In this document: positions 42,894 through 45,903 of the stretch, in pieces
Layout: every line of letters begins with the position of its first letter
Position numbering within the stretch: the first letter of the stretch is position 1
From: Candidatus Falkowbacteria bacterium LH_S3
GTDB taxonomy: Bacteria; Patescibacteriota; Patescibacteriia; Patescibacteriales; JAGXOH01
Length of the DNA: 45,903 nt
Assembly (NCBI GenBank): GCA_023659985.1
Contig: JAGXOH010000002.1
Span: forward strand, 1-45,903
Direction: 5' to 3'
Position numbers and translations under genes: made by a program
The notes under the pieces: model-generated
Told to the model about the DNA's origin: nothing
The model's input: the letters and a program-made list of their open reading frames with translations, nothing else
Databases searched by the model: none

Positions 42894-44336
42894 ATGCTTA
42901 TGTTACAGTTTTACAATACCCTAACCCGAAAAAAGGACTTTTTCCAACCCATCAACAAAAATATTATTAAAATATATTCATGTGGGCCTACTGTTTACAA
43001 TTATGCTCATATTGGAAATCTAAGTGCGTATTTATTCGCGGATTTGTTAAAGAGATACTTAAGATATTCAGGCTATAAATTAATTGACGTAATGAATTTA
43101 ACGGATGTTGATGATAAAACCATAAAAGCTTCCCAAGAAAATAATCAACCACTGAGACAATATACATCGTTTTTTAGTAATGCATTATTGGAGGATTTTG
43201 AAAAATTGAATATTATACGGCCTAAAGTTTTATGCAGAGCGACAGAGCACATTAGCGAAATGATTGAATTGATTCAAAAATTAATTAATAATGGGTATGC
43301 TTACAAGGCCGATGGCGGGTCTGTTTATTATAAAATATCTAGATTTAAAGATTACGGAAAATTTGCTCGACTCAAAAAAGATCAATTAAAAAATGATGTG
43401 AGTGGTAGAATTAATAACGATGAATATAAAAAAGAAGAGGCTACTGATTTTGTCTTGTGGAAAAAGTGGAGTAATAAAGACGGAGAAGTTTATTGGGATT
43501 CCCCGTTTGGCAAAGGACGGCCTGGTTGGCATATAGAATGTTCGGCAATGAGCATGAAATACTTAGATGAAACTTTCGATATTCACACCGGAGCGGTTGA
43601 TTTGATATTTCCTCATCATCAGAATGAAATCGCTCAAAGCGAGGCCGCGACAGGGAAACAATTCGTTCGTTTTTGGTTGCATAGAGGATTCCTAAAAATT
43701 AACAGTGAGAAAATGTCAAAAAGCTTGGGAAATATATATACCCTGAAAGATATTCAAAAAGAGATTTCTAACCCGTTGGCCTTTAGATATCTAGTTTTAA
43801 CAAGCCACTATCGACGCGGTTTAAATTGTACATTTAAATCCCTTAAAATGGCCTCTAACTCGTTGAATAGGTTACAGCATTTTATTAAGAGGATATCTGA
43901 GATAAATAGTGAAATCGGCAATGTTAATAGCAAGGAGGATATTAACAAAATCAAAGTATATGTAGAAAATTCTAAAAAAAATTTCAGAAATGCCATGAAC
44001 GATGATTTGAATACGCCAAAGGCCATGGCGGATCTTTTTGATTTTTTGAAAAAAATAAATAGACTAGTCGATGAGAATAAAGTTGGTATTAAGGGGGCAA
44101 AAATGATTTTAAATTTTTTGCAAGAAATTAATCAAGTTTGGGGATTTGTAAAATTCAGCGTGGAAAAAATTGACAAAGATTTTAAAAATAAGATAGAGGA
44201 TCTAATTAAAAAACGCAATGAGTATCGGCTCAAAAATGACTGGGCGAATGCCGATAGAATTAGAGAAAAATTAATAGAAATGAATGTAGTTATTAGAGAT
44301 AACAATGGTTCAACTAAATGGGAGATTAAAAAATAA
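42894..44336 (+). CDS. cysS: Cysteinyl-tRNA synthetase
   Basis: A 480-residue class Ia synthetase. The zinc-site cysteine C30 lies in CGPTVYNYAHIGN (HIGH box HIGN), with GWHIECSAMS, HHQNEIAQSEA and the KMSKS loop. Normal length and intact. The start may be ATG 42894 or 42900. It is flanked by decayed IS remnants and by the broken U32 gene, so its location looks secondary. Confidence 0.96.
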   Translation: MLMLQFYNTLTRKKDFFQPINKNIIKIYSCGPTVYNYAHIGNLSAYLFADLLKRYLRYSGYKLIDVMNLTDVDDKTIKASQENNQPLRQYTSFFSNALLEDFEKLNIIRPKVLCRATEHISEMIELIQKLINNGYAYKADGGSVYYKISRFKDYGKFARLKKDQLKNDVSGRINNDEYKKEEATDFVLWKKWSNKDGEVYWDSPFGKGRPGWHIECSAMSMKYLDETFDIHTGAVDLIFPHHQNEIAQSEAATGKQFVRFWLHRGFLKINSEKMSKSLGNIYTLKDIQKEISNPLAFRYLVLTSHYRRGLNCTFKSLKMASNSLNRLQHFIKRISEINSEIGNVNSKEDINKIKVYVENSKKNFRNAMNDDLNTPKAMADLFDFLKKINRLVDENKVGIKGAKMILNFLQEINQVWGFVKFSVEKIDKDFKNKIEDLIKKRNEYRLKNDWANADRIREKLIEMNVVIRDNNGSTKWEIKK

Positions 44337-44342
44337 AAACAT

Positions 44343-45219
44343 ATGATTAAATACTGTATTCCAACAAGTTTTGATGATCAGTTAATGGATAAAATTGTTG
44401 AGCTCAATAATAAATCAAATAATAAAATTTACGAACTTTATGGTTCAACAAAAGAAAGTCTTACGGGTAGCGGCAGATCGTCTAAAATTTTACAAGATGT
44501 TAGTATGGAAGGATTGAAAAAACATATAAAGAAATGTCATCAGAATGATAATTAAATTTAATTTTCTATTAAATGGTGCCTGCATGGGCGGAGAGGAGTT
44601 TAATAAGACTTATTTAAAAACAATTATTAATTTCGTCAAATTTTTCGATGATTTGCGGATCGATACTATAACAATAAGCAACCCCTATATAATCTTTGTC
44701 TTAAAAAATAAATTCCCCAAAATAAACATATGTCTCTCAATTATAGCAGGAGCGGGGAATATGCAGGAAATAAAAGTCTATGAAAAAATGGGTGTGGATT
44801 GGGTAGTCCTTGACGCCAATATTTGAGATGTTAAACTATTGAAAGCAATAAGAAAGCAAACAGATATTAAATTAGAGGTCTTGGCGAATAACCCCTGTTT
44901 GTTCAAATGTCCATTTCGAAGGTATCACCCGAAAATAGATTCTCACATCTCAATTAAAGAAAAAGAAATTCCGATATTTCCGTCTGTTATTTGTAAAAAT
45001 ATCAAATTAAATAATTTTGAGGAAATTATAAAAAGTCCATGGATTAGACCGTCCGACGTAAGCCATTATTTGGGGTTGGGGGTTGAATACGTGAAATTGG
45101 GTGGACGGGGTAAAAATACCGAATGGATCGTTAATATGGTTGATCATTATATTAATGAAAGAGACGGTGCAACTTTTCACCAGTTTGTAGAAAAAAATAG
45201 TTGGGATTTTTTTCGATGA
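44343..45219 (+). pseudogene. U32 peptidase-like gene, broken by a frameshift and an in-frame TGA
   Basis: Three frames read as one protein. 44343-44555 gives the N-terminus (YCIPTSFDDQLMDKIVELN, LYGSTKESLTGSGRSS). 44545 onward continues in another phase (IKFNFLLNGACMGGEEF, WVVLDANI), joined by removing one base near 44551. TGA at 44824-44826 then interrupts before DVKLLKAIRKQTDIKLEVLAN, and the frame runs to 45219 (KLGGRGKNTEWIVNM). The pattern matches COG0826 U32 proteins used in RNA or cofactor modification. A CGA (Arg) would suit the TGA position. It starts 6 bp after cysS. Confidence 0.75.
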
Positions 45220-45223
45220 AAAA

Positions 45224-45442
45224 ATGAAGAAGTTAGAAGTGTCTATTCCGTCTTTCCCAAAAAATTGCATTGAATTTTTTGAGAAAAAGAATTTTGATTG
45301 CGGTGTCCAATGTGAAAAATGTGGTTATTGCAGGAAGATGTCGCAGCAGTATGTTAAAGTCAACGATCAAAAAATTAAGGAAAAAATATTCAAGAAATAT
45401 CAATTCTGTTATAAAAAAGGTTTCAAACCCTATTTAATATGA
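45224..45442 (+). CDS. Small cysteine-rich protein, possible C-terminal part of the U32 protein
   Basis: A 72-residue protein with cysteines in FDCGVQCEKCGYC and FCYKKG. Cys-rich C-termini occur in some U32 relatives, so it may be the detached tail of the upstream gene or a partner subunit. Its ATG is 4 bp after the upstream stop. Confidence 0.5.
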   Translation: MKKLEVSIPSFPKNCIEFFEKKNFDCGVQCEKCGYCRKMSQQYVKVNDQKIKEKIFKKYQFCYKKGFKPYLI

Positions 45443-45493
45443 ATTTTAAAGAGGCGATAATATTTTTAGATAATATATGCAAGTTTGAATCCA

Positions 45494-45547
45494 GAATCTA
45501 ACGCAACACTTTTAGCGTAAAGCGCTAATAAATGTTAAGTTAGATTC
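45494..45547. repeat. IS30 end hairpin
   Basis: GAATCTAAC (45494-45502) pairs with GTTAGATTC (45539-45547), with TTAGCG/CGCTAA inside. It directly precedes the transposase start. Confidence 0.65.
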
Positions 45548-45549
45548 AT

Positions 45550-45903
45550 ATGAAAAATTACAAAAGATTAAATGATTTAGAGCGAGAGCATATAAGCCGG
45601 ATGCTCTCGCAAAAATGTTCTTTTCGCAATATAGCCAAAGCGATTGGCAGGAACGTAAGTACTATCAGCCGAGAAGTCAGGGCGGGTGGTTGCAACCAAT
45701 ATACCTATTGGGCCATCAAGGCGCAGAATCGAGCTAGAAGGAATTCAACCAAAAAAAAGTTGGTAAGCGTAAGCTGAATAATAATCCAAAATTGTGGGCA
45801 TATATCGTAAGGAAACTAAGAAAGAAATGGGCAGATTGCAGAAGAATTAAAAAAGGATTATCCTTTAGATATGACTATGCGCATTTCGCCTGAGGCGATA
45901 TAT
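45550..45903 (+). pseudogene. IS30 family transposase, frameshifted and cut by the window edge
   Basis: The first frame ends at 45777 (LNDLEREHISRMLSQKCSFR with HTH NVSTISREV). Continuation in other frames reads KLNNNPKLWAYIVRKLRKKW and then AEELKKDYPLDMTMRISPEA up to the edge. At least two frameshifts. Confidence 0.85.

Noticed and set aside
44824..44826. UGA reassigned to an amino acid as in some Patescibacteria
   Set aside because: rnpA and the U32-like gene itself end properly at TGA, and the other in-frame TGA (42128) is in a transposase with several frameshifts.

Overview
The window looks like part of the chromosome of a Patescibacteria (Candidate Phyla Radiation) bacterium. This is inferred from the strong AT bias, small compact genes, a RodZ-like protein with an Ig-type tail, seven VirB2/TrbC-like pilins, a short SMC, and scattered tRNAs. 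No marker gene here fixes the lineage more finely.

Layout. Positions 1-14,800 are almost all minus strand: a rubrerythrin/UDP-sugar dehydrogenase fusion, a degenerate lipid-kinase-like protein, bactofilin, tRNA-Ala, YraN, a methyltransferase, a RodZ-like protein, a pilin-like protein, an orphan solute-binding lipoprotein, an ABC exporter pair, ComM and a short SMC. From 15,000 to 22,900 lies a mostly plus-strand housekeeping block: a CMP-kinase-like enzyme, L19, two tRNAs and TsaE. LspA and a DksA-type protein are on the minus strand, followed by the rpmH-rnpA-yidD-yidC core. A complete insertion sequence has landed just after yidC, followed by a 3D-domain protein. Positions 23,060-24,600 hold tRNA-Cys, palindromes abutting DnaA-box-like sites (possible origin), a promoter-to-terminator RNA unit, and a lipoprotein with a long structured leader. 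Positions 24,630-27,370 hold six tandem pilin paralogues. Positions 27,500-32,060 hold envelope genes (polytopic membrane protein, GT2, LysM-M23 hydrolase) and tRNA-Ala.

From 32,060 onward the sequence is accessory. It contains an IS30/HAD chimera and a second HAD gene between 51-bp direct repeats. It then contains a 3.7-kb hydrogenase cassette between 119-bp inverted repeats, holding HypC, a fused small+large [NiFe] hydrogenase, an EamA transporter and a hydrogenase-neighbour-like protein. After that come a tRNA-Leu with a mismatched acceptor stem, a methyltransferase/TdeIII-like restriction pair, decayed transposases, cysS, a broken U32 peptidase-like gene and a decayed IS30 at the edge.

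How parts fit together. The hydrogenase, its HypC-like chaperone and the companion protein form one candidate redox module. It is transcribed from a short divergent promoter region and sits apart from the rest of the genome behind GC-rich inverted repeats. The restriction and methylation genes are a coupled two-gene unit. The pilin array, peptidoglycan hydrolases and bactofilin are cell-surface functions. Large intergenic tracts are built from a small vocabulary of short AT-rich words reused in different orders.
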